From: Lysobacter enzymogenes
GTDB taxonomy: Bacteria > Pseudomonadota > Gammaproteobacteria > Xanthomonadales > Xanthomonadaceae
Direction of reading: 5' to 3'
DNA: 64,000 nucleotides
NCBI RefSeq assembly: GCF_900106525.1
Contig: NZ_FNOG01000003.1
Location: forward strand, 505,977 to 569,976
Below are positions 19,351-30,676 of this stretch, one piece after another; position 1 is the first letter of the stretch; every line of letters begins with the position of its first letter. Both the position numbers and the translations under genes were made by a program. Under the pieces are notes generated by a model that saw nothing but the letters and a program-made list of their open reading frames with translations, searched no databases and was not told the origin of the DNA.

Positions 19351-20412
19351 ATGTCTCGCCGTTCGTCGCACCCTATCCCGCACGCAACGCCTCACGCGAT
19401 CGTGCGCGCCTGCGCGATCGCGCTGGCCCTGGTCTTCGCCGGCGGCGCATCGGCAGCGACGCCTCACGACGACGTCGACGCCAGTAACAACGCCAGCACC
19501 GGCGACGCCAATGTCGACCTCGCGCTGGAACTGGCCCAGGAACGCGCCCTCAACGCCGACCGCCCCGATTGGCCGGCGGTGCGCGCACGCGCCGCGGACC
19601 TGGTGCGCGCCGAGCCCGGCGAAGCGGGGCGCGCGGCGGCGATCCGCTACGTGCTGGCATCGTTGGGCGACGGGCATTCGTTCTATCTCAGCGCCGGACA
19701 GCTCGCTGCCAACCTCGGCGGCGCCCGCGACGAGGGCGACGGCAAGGAGCGCGCGCCGATCGCGCAAGCGCTGGCGCCGTCGAACGGGTTCGCGCGGCTG
19801 TCGCTCAACGGCTGGGTCGGCGACGGCGAAGCGGCGGTGGCGCAGGCAGCGCGGCAGGTGCGCCAGGCCTTGATCGAATCGCTGGGCGAGGGCCGCTGCG
19901 GCCTGATTCTCGATCTGTCCGCCAACGGCGGCGGCAATATGTGGCCGATGATGGGCGGGCTGGCGCCGCTGTACGACGAGGGTCTGGTCGAGGTCTACGA
20001 CGGCCGCGGCGGGCGCACCGAACTGTACGTGCGCAAAGGCGCGCTGCATTCGGGCCGCCTGCGCCTGCCGAGCGTCGACTTGCCGCCGTTGCCGGCGCGG
20101 CCGCAGCGCATCGCGCTGATCCTGGGGCCGCAGACGGCCAGCTCCGGCGAAATCGTGGCGCTAGGCTTCAAGGGCCAGCGCAATGCGCGTTCGTTCGGCG
20201 CCGCCACCGCCGGCGCGACCACCGCCAACCAGGGCGTTCACCTGCCGTCCGGCGGAGTGCTGGCGTTGACGATCGCGCGCCTGCTCGATCGCGACGGCGT
20301 CGCCCAGCAAGGGCCGCTGCTGCCGGACGAGCGCAGCGAGCGGCCGTTCGAGGCCGCGGCGCAGTGGTTGCAGGAACAGTGCGACGGCGCAGCGGAAACG
20401 TCCGCGCCGTGA
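19351..20412 (+). CDS. Secreted S41-family (tail-specific type) peptidase
   Basis: The 353-residue product has a signal peptide (AIALALVFAGGASAAT) and an S41 core: LASLGDGHSFY (the usual DPHS/T-like segment), LDLSANGGGNMWPM (the DLRxNxGG segment) and the nucleophile loop GPQTASSGEIVALGF. I see no PDZ domain. The Lys of CtpA-type proteases, normally in GEPTFGKG, is replaced in GAATAGATTANQG, so catalysis must differ from the Ser-Lys dyad or be lost. The start ATG gives MSRRSSHP with a normal signal peptide. Confidence 0.82.
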   Translation: MSRRSSHPIPHATPHAIVRACAIALALVFAGGASAATPHDDVDASNNASTGDANVDLALELAQERALNADRPDWPAVRARAADLVRAEPGEAGRAAAIRYVLASLGDGHSFYLSAGQLAANLGGARDEGDGKERAPIAQALAPSNGFARLSLNGWVGDGEAAVAQAARQVRQALIESLGEGRCGLILDLSANGGGNMWPMMGGLAPLYDEGLVEVYDGRGGRTELYVRKGALHSGRLRLPSVDLPPLPARPQRIALILGPQTASSGEIVALGFKGQRNARSFGAATAGATTANQGVHLPSGGVLALTIARLLDRDGVAQQGPLLPDERSERPFEAAAQWLQEQCDGAAETSAP

Positions 20413-20507
20413 TCGCCGCGCGCACGTCACCGTCGCCGCGCAGCTAGAACGCGGCCCGCGCGGCTGCGGACGAAGCTACCGGCCCGCGACGTTCGGCGAG
20501 CGCGCCC

Positions 20508-21467
20508 TCAACGCTTGCCGAACCGCTCGGCCAGCGCGTCCGTCGCCGTCACCAGCGCATCCACGATCGCCGGGTCGGCCGCGCTGTGCCCGGCCAGGAC
20601 GATGCGCAACTGCGCTTCCGGCCACGCCGCGGCCAGGTCGACCGCGCTCTTGACCGGGCAGATGATGTCGTAGCGCCCGTGCACGATGGTCGCCGGGATG
20701 TGGCGGATGCGGGCGACATCGCGCAGCAACTGATCGGGTTCCAGGAACACGTCGTGGCGGAAGTAGTGCGCTTCGGCGCGCGCCACGCTCACCGCCGATT
20801 CGATATCGCCGTGGATGCCCGGCTCGTTCGGGTCGTGCAGCAGCGTGGTGCTGCCGCCTTCGCAATCGCTCCAGGCCATCGCCGCTTCGATCCGCACTTT
20901 GGGGTCGTCGCTGTCCAGGCGCCGCCAGTAGGCCTCGACCATCTGCCCGCGCTCTTCCTCGGGGATGTAGTCCAGGTAGCGCTGCCAGCGCTCGGGGAAG
21001 ACCCAGCGCGCGCCGCCGTCGAGCTCGTTGAACCAGCGCAGCTCCGGCGGCCGGCCGAGGAAGATGCCGCGCAGCACCAGCCCCAGCAACGGCTGCGGAT
21101 GGGCCTGCGCATAGGCCAGCGCCAGGGTGGAACCCCACGAGCCGCCGAACACCACCCAGTGCTCGATCCCGAGCATCGCGCGGATGCGCTCGATGTCGGC
21201 GACCAGATGCCAGGTGGTGTTGTCGCGCAGCTCCGCGTGCGGGGTCGACTTGCCGGCGCCGCGCTGGTCGAACAGCACGATGCGGTAGCGGGCCGGATCG
21301 AAGAAGCGGCGGTGGTACGGCGACACGCCGGCGCCGGGGCCGCCGTGCAGGAACAGTACCGGCAGCCCGTGCGGGTTGCCGCATTCCTCGACGTGCAACT
21401 CGTGGACCGCATCCACGGCCAGGCGATGGGTGCGGTAAGGCTCGATCTCGGGATACAGCTCGCGCAT
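20508..21467 (-). CDS. pip: Proline iminopeptidase
   Basis: Alpha/beta-hydrolase that removes N-terminal proline from peptides in the cytoplasm. The 319-residue product has the oxyanion HGGPGAG at 41-47, DQRGAGKSTPH, the nucleophile elbow GGSWGST with Ser110, and late HGRYDIICP (Asp) and LAGHSA (His) completing the triad. The cap domain contains WRRLDSDD and AMAWSDCEG, typical of the family. Length matches. Divergent from the tRNA-Leu gene. Confidence 0.95.
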   Translation of the reverse strand: MRELYPEIEPYRTHRLAVDAVHELHVEECGNPHGLPVLFLHGGPGAGVSPYHRRFFDPARYRIVLFDQRGAGKSTPHAELRDNTTWHLVADIERIRAMLGIEHWVVFGGSWGSTLALAYAQAHPQPLLGLVLRGIFLGRPPELRWFNELDGGARWVFPERWQRYLDYIPEEERGQMVEAYWRRLDSDDPKVRIEAAMAWSDCEGGSTTLLHDPNEPGIHGDIESAVSVARAEAHYFRHDVFLEPDQLLRDVARIRHIPATIVHGRYDIICPVKSAVDLAAAWPEAQLRIVLAGHSAADPAIVDALVTATDALAERFGKR

Positions 21468-21616
21468 GGCGGTCGCAGCCGGTGGGGAAGGGCGCAGCAT
21501 AGCCGCGCGCGGCGGCCGGCGGCTTGCCTGCGCTGGCGCCTCGCCCGTCGCCGGCGGGGCTCGGCATTTGCGCCGGCGCGCCGTTAGAATGCGGGCCCGG
21601 CCGACGCGCCGGCGAT

Positions 21617-21701
21617 GCGAAAGTGGCGGAATTGGTAGACGCACTGGATTTAGGTTCCAGCGCCGCAAGGCGTGCGGGTTCGAGTCCCGCCTTTCGCACC
21701 A
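21617..21701 (+). tRNA. tRNA-Leu (anticodon TAG)
   Basis: 85-nt class II tRNA with a variable arm and CCA. Acceptor GCGAAAG / CTTTCGC, anticodon loop TTTAGGT. Confidence 0.97.
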
Positions 21702-22022
21702 AGGCGGCCGGCAGACAAAACAGCCGCCACGCCAAGCATCAATGGCCGGCCTTCCCAGCCGGCGCAGTTGAACGCGGCTGTTCCCCGCTTCGCCGCCCTC
21801 GCTCCCAATCCCACCGCCGCCTGCGACACACCCCGCAAAACCCGGCATCGGCCCCAAAACCCGCCGCCCGCCAGCCTTTCGGCTGCGCAACGCTGGCAGC
21901 CCAGCGCGTAATCGGCCAAACTAGCAAGTTCCGCCGGCCGGCGAGTTTCACCCCCGGGCCGGCGGCCGGACCGGATCAACAACATCGTCGCCGCGGCAGG
22001 TGCCGCGGTCGCAGGAGTGGAT

Positions 22023-23324
22023 ATGCAAGTTTCGCTCGAATCGCTGGGCTCGCTGGAGCGCCGACTGACCTTCAGCCTCCCGGCCGAAAACCTGGAAACC
22101 CAGGTCGGCGGCCGCCTGCGCGAAATCGCGCGCGGCGCCAACATCAAGGGCTTCCGCCCGGGCAAGGTGCCGGCCAAGATCATCGAGCAGCGCTTCGGCG
22201 CCCAGGTCCGCGCCGAAATCCTCGACGGCATGCTGCGCGAGAGCTTCGGCGACGCGGTGCGCAAGGAACAGCTGCAGATCGCCGGCAACCCGAGCATCGA
22301 GCCGGCCGGCGAAGCCGAAGGCACCTTGTCCTACGTGGCCACCTTCGAGGTGGTGCCGGACTTCGGCGACATCGACGTGAGCAAGCTGGAAGTCGTGCGC
22401 CACACCGCCGAGGTGTCCGACGCCGACATCGACGCGATGATCGAGAACCTGCGCCTGCAGCGCCGCACCCTCAAGTCGGTCGAGCGCGGCGCCCAGGACG
22501 GCGACATCGTCGAAGTGGAAACCTGGACCGAAGTCGACGGCCTGCGCCTGCCGGCCGAGGGCGCCGAGCACGGCAGCACCCAGATCGGCTCCGGCGCGAT
22601 GTTCAAGCCGCTGGAAGACGCCATGATCGGGGTCAAGGCCGGCGAGGAGAAGGTCGCCCAGGTCGAGTTCCCGGCCGATTGGCGCGCCGCCGAGGTCGCC
22701 GGCAAGACCGCCAACGTCCACCTCAAGATCAACCACGTGTCCGAGCCGGTGCTGCCGGAAGTGGACGCTGAGTTCATCAAGAGCTTCGGCGTGCGCAGCG
22801 GCGATGCCGAGCAGTTCCGCGCCGACATCCGCACCAACCTGGAGCGCGAGCTCAAGGGCGCGCTGATGAACCGCCTGCGCCAGGAAGTCGGCGAGCAGCT
22901 GGTCAAGGCCTACGAAGCGGTGGAAATGCCGCCCAAGCTGGTCGAGCAGGAAGCCCGCAACATGGTCTGGCAGACCGTCGAGCAGGCCCGCCGCCAGGGC
23001 CGCCAGATCAGCGCGCCGGACGACGCCCACCTGAGCTACATGGATTCGGCGCGCAAGCGCGTGCTGGTCGGCCTGCTGGTCGGCGAGATCGCCCGCCGCA
23101 ACGACCTGCGCCTGGAAGCCAAGCGCGTCAACGAGACCCTGCGCCTGATCGCCTCGACCTACGAGGAGCCGCAGCAGGTGATCGACCTGTACCGCAACGA
23201 CCAGCAGCTGATGGCCGGCCTGCAGAACCGGGTGATGGAAGAGCAGGTGATCGACTGGATCGCCGAGCGCGCCCAGCACACCGAGCAGCCGCTGTCGTTC
23301 AGCGACGCGATCCGTCCGAACTGA
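22023..23324 (+). CDS. tig: Trigger factor
   Basis: Ribosome-bound peptidyl-prolyl isomerase and chaperone that meets nascent chains at the exit tunnel. The 433-residue product has the N-terminal ribosome-binding domain with the signature [16 protein letters not shown] (GFRxGxxP motif), an FKBP-type PPIase domain at about 150-245 and a helical C-terminal cradle. The ATG at 22023 has GGAG seven bases upstream; a GTG two codons earlier is less likely. It is followed by clpP, clpX and lon, the conserved order in gammaproteobacteria. Confidence 0.97.
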   Translation: MQVSLESLGSLERRLTFSLPAENLETQVGGRLREIARGANIKGFRPGKVPAKIIEQRFGAQVRAEILDGMLRESFGDAVRKEQLQIAGNPSIEPAGEAEGTLSYVATFEVVPDFGDIDVSKLEVVRHTAEVSDADIDAMIENLRLQRRTLKSVERGAQDGDIVEVETWTEVDGLRLPAEGAEHGSTQIGSGAMFKPLEDAMIGVKAGEEKVAQVEFPADWRAAEVAGKTANVHLKINHVSEPVLPEVDAEFIKSFGVRSGDAEQFRADIRTNLERELKGALMNRLRQEVGEQLVKAYEAVEMPPKLVEQEARNMVWQTVEQARRQGRQISAPDDAHLSYMDSARKRVLVGLLVGEIARRNDLRLEAKRVNETLRLIASTYEEPQQVIDLYRNDQQLMAGLQNRVMEEQVIDWIAERAQHTEQPLSFSDAIRPN

Positions 23325-23332
23325 CGATCGCA

Positions 23333-23365
23333 CGGCCCGCGGCCACCGCCGCGGGCCGCTTGCTT
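23333..23365 (+). terminator. Hairpin terminator after trigger factor
   Basis: CGGCCCGCGGC / GCCGCGGGCCG, 11-bp stem with CACC loop, followed by CTTGCTTTGC. The T-tract is broken, so termination may be partial. Confidence 0.65.
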
Positions 23366-23485
23366 TGCATCGCCCGCTTTGCGCGATCCAGCCGGAGGCC
23401 CTCCCCGCGAGGGCCTTCGCCGCACTGGCCGCCGGCATCGGCAGGCCGCCGGGCGGCGCCCCGCGGCGTTTTAGCAATCGCGCCT

Positions 23486-23514
23486 CTTGCGCTGCGCCGC
23501 GACCGGCCCCAAGT
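23486..23514 (+). promoter_or_regulatory. Sigma-32-like heat-shock promoter before clpP
   Basis: CTTGCG (23486-23491), 15-bp spacer, CCCCAAGT (23507-23514). This fits the CTTGAAA / CCCCATNT heat-shock pattern except at the last -35 bases and one -10 base. The -10 ends 63 bp before the clpP start. Confidence 0.45.
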
Positions 23515-23576
23515 TGGGCTCAACCGCGCAAGCAACTCCAGCGCCCCCTACGTCAGCCACAGGTGCCGTTTAACCC

Positions 23577-24203
23577 ATGGATAACCTAACCAAAGCCCTG
23601 AATCTGGTGCCGATGGTGGTCGAACAGACCAGCCGCGGCGAGCGCGCCTACGACATCTACTCGCGCCTGCTCAAGGAGCGCGTGATCTTCCTGGTCGGCG
23701 GCGTCGACGACCACGTCGCCAACGTGATCGTGGCCCAGATGCTGTTCCTCGAGGCCGAAAACCCCGAGAAAGACATCAACTTCTACATCAACTCCCCGGG
23801 CGGCGTGGTCACCGCCGGCATGGCGATCTACGACACCATGCAGTACATCAAGCCCGACGTGAGCACGATCTGCATCGGCCAGGCCGCCAGCATGGGCGCG
23901 CTGCTGCTCGCCGCCGGCGCCAAGGGCAAGCGCCTGGCGCTGCCGAATTCGCGGGTCATGATCCACCAGCCGCTTGGCGGCTTCCAGGGCCAGGCCACCG
24001 ATATCGACATCCACGCGCGCGAGATCCTGACCCTGCGCCAGCGCCTCAACGAAATCCTGTCCAAGCACACCGGCCAGTCGCTGGAGACCATCGCCCGCGA
24101 CACCGAGCGCGACAACTTCAAGAGCGCCGAGGCCGCGCGCGATTACGGCCTGGTCGACCAGGTGCTCGAGCGCCGTCCGGACGAGACCATCCAGGCCTCG
24201 TAA
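23577..24203 (+). CDS. clpP: ATP-dependent Clp protease proteolytic subunit
   Basis: Serine protease that forms the two-ring, 14-subunit degradation chamber. The 208-residue product has Ser105 in [10 protein letters not shown], His130 in [11 protein letters not shown] and Asp179 in the ERDNF segment, completing the triad, and the INSPGG oxyanion strand. The first dozen residues are the usual propeptide. ClpX, its unfoldase partner, is encoded 215 bp downstream. Confidence 0.98.
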   Translation: MDNLTKALNLVPMVVEQTSRGERAYDIYSRLLKERVIFLVGGVDDHVANVIVAQMLFLEAENPEKDINFYINSPGGVVTAGMAIYDTMQYIKPDVSTICIGQAASMGALLLAAGAKGKRLALPNSRVMIHQPLGGFQGQATDIDIHAREILTLRQRLNEILSKHTGQSLETIARDTERDNFKSAEAARDYGLVDQVLERRPDETIQAS

Positions 24204-24418
24204 GCACGCCGTCGGGCGGGCCGACAGCACGCGCAAACCTTTGATCCGCCTGAACTATGTTCGCTCAGGCAGATCCAGGGGGAGGGCCCGGGACGCTGTG
24301 CTATCCTCGGCCCGTGTCGCCTGAACGAGCCTCGGCGGCGCTTGCCGCCCAGGCGATTTAGGCATATTAAGAAGCCAACGCGCACCACAAGACTGAGCAC
24401 CAACGGGCCAAATCAAGC
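24204..24418 (+). promoter_or_regulatory. clpP-clpX spacer with a stem-loop
   Basis: GCCTGAACTATGTTCGCTCAGGC near 24248-24270 can fold as GCCTGA(AC)/(GTTC)TCAGGC. The phrase CGCCTGAAC recurs near 24318. A short A-rich tract precedes clpX. clpX may have its own promoter here, but I cannot place -35 and -10 boxes with confidence. Confidence 0.35.
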
Positions 24419-25708
24419 ATGACCGACGAACGACAAGGACGCAGCACGGGCGACAGCAACAAGATCCTGTATTGCTCGTTCTGCGGTAAAAGCCAGCACG
24501 AAGTCCGCAAGCTGATCGCGGGCCCGAGCGTGTTCATCTGCGATGAGTGCGTGGAGCTGTGCAACGACATCATCCGCGAGGAACTCGAGGAGAAGGCGCA
24601 GTCGGCGCGCAGCCACCTGCCCAAGCCGCGCGAGATCCTCGAGGTGCTCGATCAGTACGTGATCGGCCAGCAGCGCGCCAAGCGCACGCTCGCGGTCGCC
24701 GTGTACAACCACTACAAGCGCATCGAGAGCCGGCAGAAGAACGACGACGTCGAATTGTCGAAGTCGAACATTCTGCTGGTCGGCCCGACCGGTTCGGGCA
24801 AGACCCTGCTCGCCGAAACGCTGGCGCGGCTGCTCAACGTGCCGTTCACCATCGCCGACGCCACCACGCTGACCGAAGCCGGTTACGTGGGCGAAGACGT
24901 GGAGAACATCATCCAGAAGCTGCTGCAGAAGTGCGACTACGACGTCGAGAAGGCGCAGCAGGGCATCGTCTACATCGACGAGATCGACAAGATCTCGCGT
25001 AAGAGCGACAACCCGTCGATCACCCGCGACGTGTCCGGCGAAGGCGTGCAGCAGGCGCTGCTCAAGCTCATCGAAGGCACCATCGCCAGCGTGCCGCCGC
25101 AGGGCGGGCGCAAGCATCCGCAGCAGGAATTCCTGCAGGTCGACACGCGCAACATCCTGTTCGTGGTCGGCGGCGCGTTCGCCGGTCTGGACAAGATCAT
25201 CCAGCAGCGCAGCACCGAGGCCGGCGGCATCGGCTTCGGCGCCAAGGTCAAGAGCGCCGAGCGCAAGATCGACATCGGCAAGATCCTCGCCGACGTCGAG
25301 CCGGAAGATCTGATCAAGTTCGGCCTGATCCCCGAGTTCGTCGGCCGCCTGCCGGTGGTCGCCACGCTCGAGGAGCTCGACGAGCCGGCGCTGATCTCGA
25401 TCCTGACCGAGCCGAAGAACGCGATCACCAAGCAGTTCCGCAAGCTGTTCGAGATGGAGAACGTCGAGTTGGAGTTCCGTCCCGACGCGCTGTCGGCGAT
25501 CGCCAAGAAGGCGCTCAAGCGCAAGACCGGCGCGCGCGGCCTGCGCACCATCGTCGAGTCGGTGCTGCTGGACACGATGTACGAACTGCCGTCGCTGGAG
25601 AACGTCAGCAAGGTGGTGGTGGACGAGTCGGTCATCGAGCACAAGTCCGAGCCCTACCTGATCTACCAGACGCCGCCGGCGCAGCCCAAGGTGGCTTCGG
25701 CCGAGTAA
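24419..25708 (+). CDS. clpX: ATP-dependent Clp protease ATP-binding subunit ClpX
   Basis: AAA+ unfoldase that recognises tagged substrates and feeds them to ClpP. The 429-residue product has an N-terminal zinc domain with CSFCGK and CDECVELC (four Cys), Walker A GPTGSGKT, Walker [10 protein letters not shown], the pore region, and the IGF-like loop in the GGIGFGAKV segment that docks into ClpP. Length and order are standard. Confidence 0.98.
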   Translation: MTDERQGRSTGDSNKILYCSFCGKSQHEVRKLIAGPSVFICDECVELCNDIIREELEEKAQSARSHLPKPREILEVLDQYVIGQQRAKRTLAVAVYNHYKRIESRQKNDDVELSKSNILLVGPTGSGKTLLAETLARLLNVPFTIADATTLTEAGYVGEDVENIIQKLLQKCDYDVEKAQQGIVYIDEIDKISRKSDNPSITRDVSGEGVQQALLKLIEGTIASVPPQGGRKHPQQEFLQVDTRNILFVVGGAFAGLDKIIQQRSTEAGGIGFGAKVKSAERKIDIGKILADVEPEDLIKFGLIPEFVGRLPVVATLEELDEPALISILTEPKNAITKQFRKLFEMENVELEFRPDALSAIAKKALKRKTGARGLRTIVESVLLDTMYELPSLENVSKVVVDESVIEHKSEPYLIYQTPPAQPKVASAE

Positions 25709-25735
25709 GCCAGTCCGCCGTAAAAGCAAGACCGT

Positions 25736-25765
25736 CGCCCCCGCCCAGTGCGGGGGCGATCGTTT
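25736..25765 (+). terminator. Terminator after clpX
   Basis: CGCCCCCGC / GCGGGGGCG stem with a short loop, then ATCGTTTTC. It lies 27 bp past the stop. Confidence 0.8.
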
Positions 25766-25811
25766 TCGGGGTCGGTTTCTTTGTTCGATGGACGCCGCGG
25801 CAGTCCTGCTC

Positions 25812-26060
25812 TTGTGGGAGGGACTTCAGTCCCGACGCTGTCTTTTCACATCGCAGCGATCCGGCACAAAAGCGTCGGGGCTGAAGCCCCTCCCACAAAA
25901 AAGCCGTTTCCGGCCTGCGCGGCAAGCGCTACGACTGCGAAGTGGTCCCGCTCTTGTGGGAGGGACTTCAGTCCCGACGCTGTCCTTTCAGGTCGCAGCG
26001 ATCCGGCACAAAAGCGTCGGTGCTGAAGCCCCTCCCACAAGGCAGGCCCCTCCCACAAAA
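25812..26060. repeat. GTGGGAGGG / CCCTCCCAC palindromic repeats, two facing pairs plus one extra arm
   Basis: Two copies of TTGTGGGAGGGACTTCAGTC...CGACGC (25812 and 25953) face GCGTCGGGGCTGAAGCCCCT (25871) and GCGTCGGTGCTGAAGCCCCT (about 26011), with a further CCCCTCCCACAAAAG arm at 26047. Each pair can form a long hairpin. Same family as at 42.5-43.1 kb. The array fills the space between clpX and the SMI1-like gene. Confidence 0.85.
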
Positions 26061-26100
26061 GAGCAGCGTGCGTGCGCCGGCAAAACAGCGGGCGAGGCCT

Positions 26101-26748
26101 TCAGGCCGCGTCCTCTTCCCCATCGCCGTTCCACTCGATCATCGCCTGCCGCGCGCGCTCCACGCCTTCGCACAAGGCCTCTTCCAGCGACTGCCGCGCC
26201 GGGCTGGCGCCGAGCATCGCGCGCAGCAGGCGTTCGACGCTGCCGAACCCGTCCTGGTCGTAATACAGCGCGCCGAACCGGCCCGCTTCGTCGGCGTACA
26301 CGTACCACGCGCTTTCCCCGACCGTGTCGGTGCGGTACCAGCCGAAGCAGCGGTAGCGCGCGTTGAGCGCGTCCAGCTCGGGCTGCTGGAAATTCGCGCC
26401 GGGTTCGAACTCGGGCCGGTCGTTGCCCCAGCTGTGGACGATCACATCGACCAAACCCAAGGAGCGAATACGCTGCCAATCGTCGGCCTGCGCCAGCCCT
26501 TCGGCGAGGGCGGCGGGGCCGGGCAGTTCCATGCAGTGCGACTCGGTGTTGTCCTGGTTGCCCAGGCCGCCGAAGCGCCGGTAGAACTCCTCCAGCTCGG
26601 CCGGCAGCGGCCGCGGCTCCAGCGCCCGCAGCCGGGCGATGGCGTCCTCGGCGGCCGGCCCGGGCGCGGTCAGGGTGTTGTAGTCGTCGTCCCAGAAGCG
26701 GGCCCGGTTTGCGTTGTATTGATCGATGGCGTCGCGCAAGCGTTGCAT
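26101..26748 (-). CDS. SMI1/KNR4-like domain protein
   Basis: The 215-residue product begins MQRLRDAIDQYNANRARFWD and contains LPAELEEFYRRFGGLGNQDN, which fits the opening helix and Gly-Gly turn of SMI1/KNR4 (SUKH) domains. Later segments include RIRSLGLVDVIVHSWGNDRP and WYVYADEAGRFGALYYDQDG, also compatible with that fold. It ends in an acidic tail (WNGDGEEDAA). Bacterial SUKH proteins are often immunity factors, but no toxin gene is nearby, so the role is open. No signal peptide. Transcribed away from lon. Confidence 0.6.
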   Translation of the reverse strand: MQRLRDAIDQYNANRARFWDDDYNTLTAPGPAAEDAIARLRALEPRPLPAELEEFYRRFGGLGNQDNTESHCMELPGPAALAEGLAQADDWQRIRSLGLVDVIVHSWGNDRPEFEPGANFQQPELDALNARYRCFGWYRTDTVGESAWYVYADEAGRFGALYYDQDGFGSVERLLRAMLGASPARQSLEEALCEGVERARQAMIEWNGDGEEDAA

Positions 26749-26867
26749 CGGTGGCGTCCTGATCGGCGGGGCGGGCGGGACGCTTTGTCCCAGGCCCGGA
26801 TTTGTATCACAAGGCAATGATTTAAAAGCGGTTTTTCTCGATTCTGCGGGCCGTCCGGCGGGCTTTG

Positions 26868-26896
26868 CTTGCGCTCCCGCGCCGCCACCCCCATAA
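26868..26896 (+). promoter_or_regulatory. Sigma-32-like heat-shock promoter before lon
   Basis: CTTGCG (26868-26873), 15-bp spacer, CCCCATAA (26889-26896). Same -35 hexamer and same spacing as the candidate before clpP. The -10 ends 51 bp before the lon start. Confidence 0.5.
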
Positions 26897-26947
26897 CGGG
26901 AGCCTGGATGCCACGGCATCCTCACCCCACGCTTGTCGAGAGCTCCA

Positions 26948-29380
<2,433 letters not shown>

Positions 29381-29457
29381 CTCGGGCCGCCGGTCGGAGA
29401 GCGCCGAAAGGGGACGCGAAAAAACGCTGAAAGCCGCGCCACTGCTGGCTTTCGCGC

Positions 29458-29486
29458 TTGCGCCCCCTATAGGCCGCTGGTATAAC
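29458..29486 (+). promoter_or_regulatory. Sigma-70 promoter of hupB
   Basis: TTGCGC (29458-29463), 17-bp spacer, TATAAC (29481-29486). A 7-bp hairpin GAAAGCC/GGCTTTC at 29429-29453 just upstream may end lon transcription. The hupB start lies 132 bp downstream, leaving a long leader. Confidence 0.6.
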
Positions 29487-29618
29487 GACCGCAACCGCGC
29501 AGCCCCAATCCACACGCACAACTTCTGCGCGGCACACTTGATCGGAACCACGCCTCCTGCGGCGATGCTCCGATTCTCAGAACACGCGGTCGCAACCGCA
29601 CAGGGAGTCAATAAAATA

Positions 29619-29891
29619 ATGAACAAGGCCGAACTCGTAGGCGCCGTCGCCGAAACCGCCGAGCTGTCGAAGACCGACGCTACCGCCGCCGTCGATGCGC
29701 TGATCGACGTCGTCACCAAGGCGCTGAAGAAGGGCGACACTGTCACGCTCGTAGGCTTCGGCACCTTCCAGGTGCGCAAGCGCGCCGCTCGCCAGGGCCG
29801 CAACCCCAAGACCGGCGAGACCATCAAGATCCCGGCTTCGAAGAATCCCTCCTTCAAGGCTGGCAAAGCGCTGAAGGATGCCGTAAACTAA
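29619..29891 (+). CDS. hupB: DNA-binding protein HU
   Basis: Histone-like nucleoid protein that bends and wraps DNA as a dimer. The 90-residue product has the helical dimer body ([20 protein letters not shown]) and the signature [19 protein letters not shown], whose arm carries the minor-groove Pro in NPKTGE. Full length and canonical. Confidence 0.98.
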   Translation: MNKAELVGAVAETAELSKTDATAAVDALIDVVTKALKKGDTVTLVGFGTFQVRKRAARQGRNPKTGETIKIPASKNPSFKAGKALKDAVN

Positions 29892-29952
29892 CCAACTCGG
29901 CGGCGATGCAGGCATCGCCCACGAAACCCAAAGCAGTCAGCCCTAGGTATTC

Positions 29953-30027
29953 GGGTGCTTAGCTCAGCGGTAGAGCGTCTCCTTTACACGGAGAGGGTCG
30001 GGGGTTCGAAACCCTCAGCACCCACCA
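29953..30027 (+). tRNA. tRNA-Val (anticodon TAC)
   Basis: 75 nt with CCA. Acceptor GGGTGCT / AGCACCC, anticodon loop TTTACAC. Confidence 0.97.
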
Positions 30028-30131
30028 GAGTCGCTGGTCTTTCTGCCGTGGCGTTTTCCTCGCAAGAGCGAATTCAGCGAGCGAAACGGGTTTTCGAAAA
30101 CGAGTTTTGGTAGTAAAGTTTCAAAATATGC

Positions 30132-30208
30132 GGAGTGGTAGTTCAGTCGGTTAGAATGCTGGCCTGTCACGCCGGAGGTCGCGGGTTCGAGTCCCGTCCA
30201 CTCCGCCA
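30132..30208 (+). tRNA. tRNA-Asp (anticodon GTC), copy 1
   Basis: 77 nt with CCA. Acceptor GGAGTGG / CCACTCC, anticodon loop CTGTCAC. Identical in sequence to the copy 181 bp downstream. Confidence 0.97.
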
Positions 30209-30215
30209 GTTTTGT

Positions 30216-30246
30216 CGAAGGCGCCGGAAACGGCGCCTTCGTTTTT
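30216..30246 (+). terminator. Terminator after tRNA-Asp copy 1
   Basis: 11-bp stem CGAAGGCGCCG / CGGCGCCTTCG with a GAAA tetraloop and five Ts. Confidence 0.93.
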
Positions 30247-30312
30247 ATATAAGTGAGAGTCCTCGATTTTGCCGCGATGCGGCACGGATCGCGGGCCGAA
30301 GTTTCAAAGCGC

Positions 30313-30389
30313 GGAGTGGTAGTTCAGTCGGTTAGAATGCTGGCCTGTCACGCCGGAGGTCGCGGGTTCGAGTCCCGTCCACTCCGCCA
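30313..30389 (+). tRNA. tRNA-Asp (anticodon GTC), copy 2
   Basis: 77 nt with CCA, same sequence as copy 1. AGTTTCAAA upstream is also shared, so the duplicated unit includes flanking DNA. Confidence 0.97.
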
Positions 30390-30399
30390 GTTACACCTG

Positions 30400-30432
30400 A
30401 AAGGCACCGGAAACGGTGCCTTTTCTTTTTTC
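30400..30432 (+). terminator. Terminator after tRNA-Asp copy 2
   Basis: AAAGGCACCG / CGGTGCCTTT stem, GAAA loop, then TTTTCTTTTTTC. Similar design to the terminator after copy 1 but different stem bases. Confidence 0.92.
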
Positions 30433-30676
30433 TGCGGTGCGGCGTTTGCGTGCCTTCGGTTTCGCGAGCCGGCTTCTGTTTCCCAGGCTCCAACCGCTGC
30501 CCCACCGGTGCGCACGAGCGTTCGCCTCGACGGGTGCTGCGGTACGTCGCGCCGGCCGCCCGGCCGGGCGCCCGCACCGCCCGCCACCGCCCCGAATGCG
30601 ACAACCGTCGCCCCGCGCCGCCCTGGCCGCGGAACCGCGCTAAACTGTCCGGCTTACGACTTAACCCGACCCGGAC

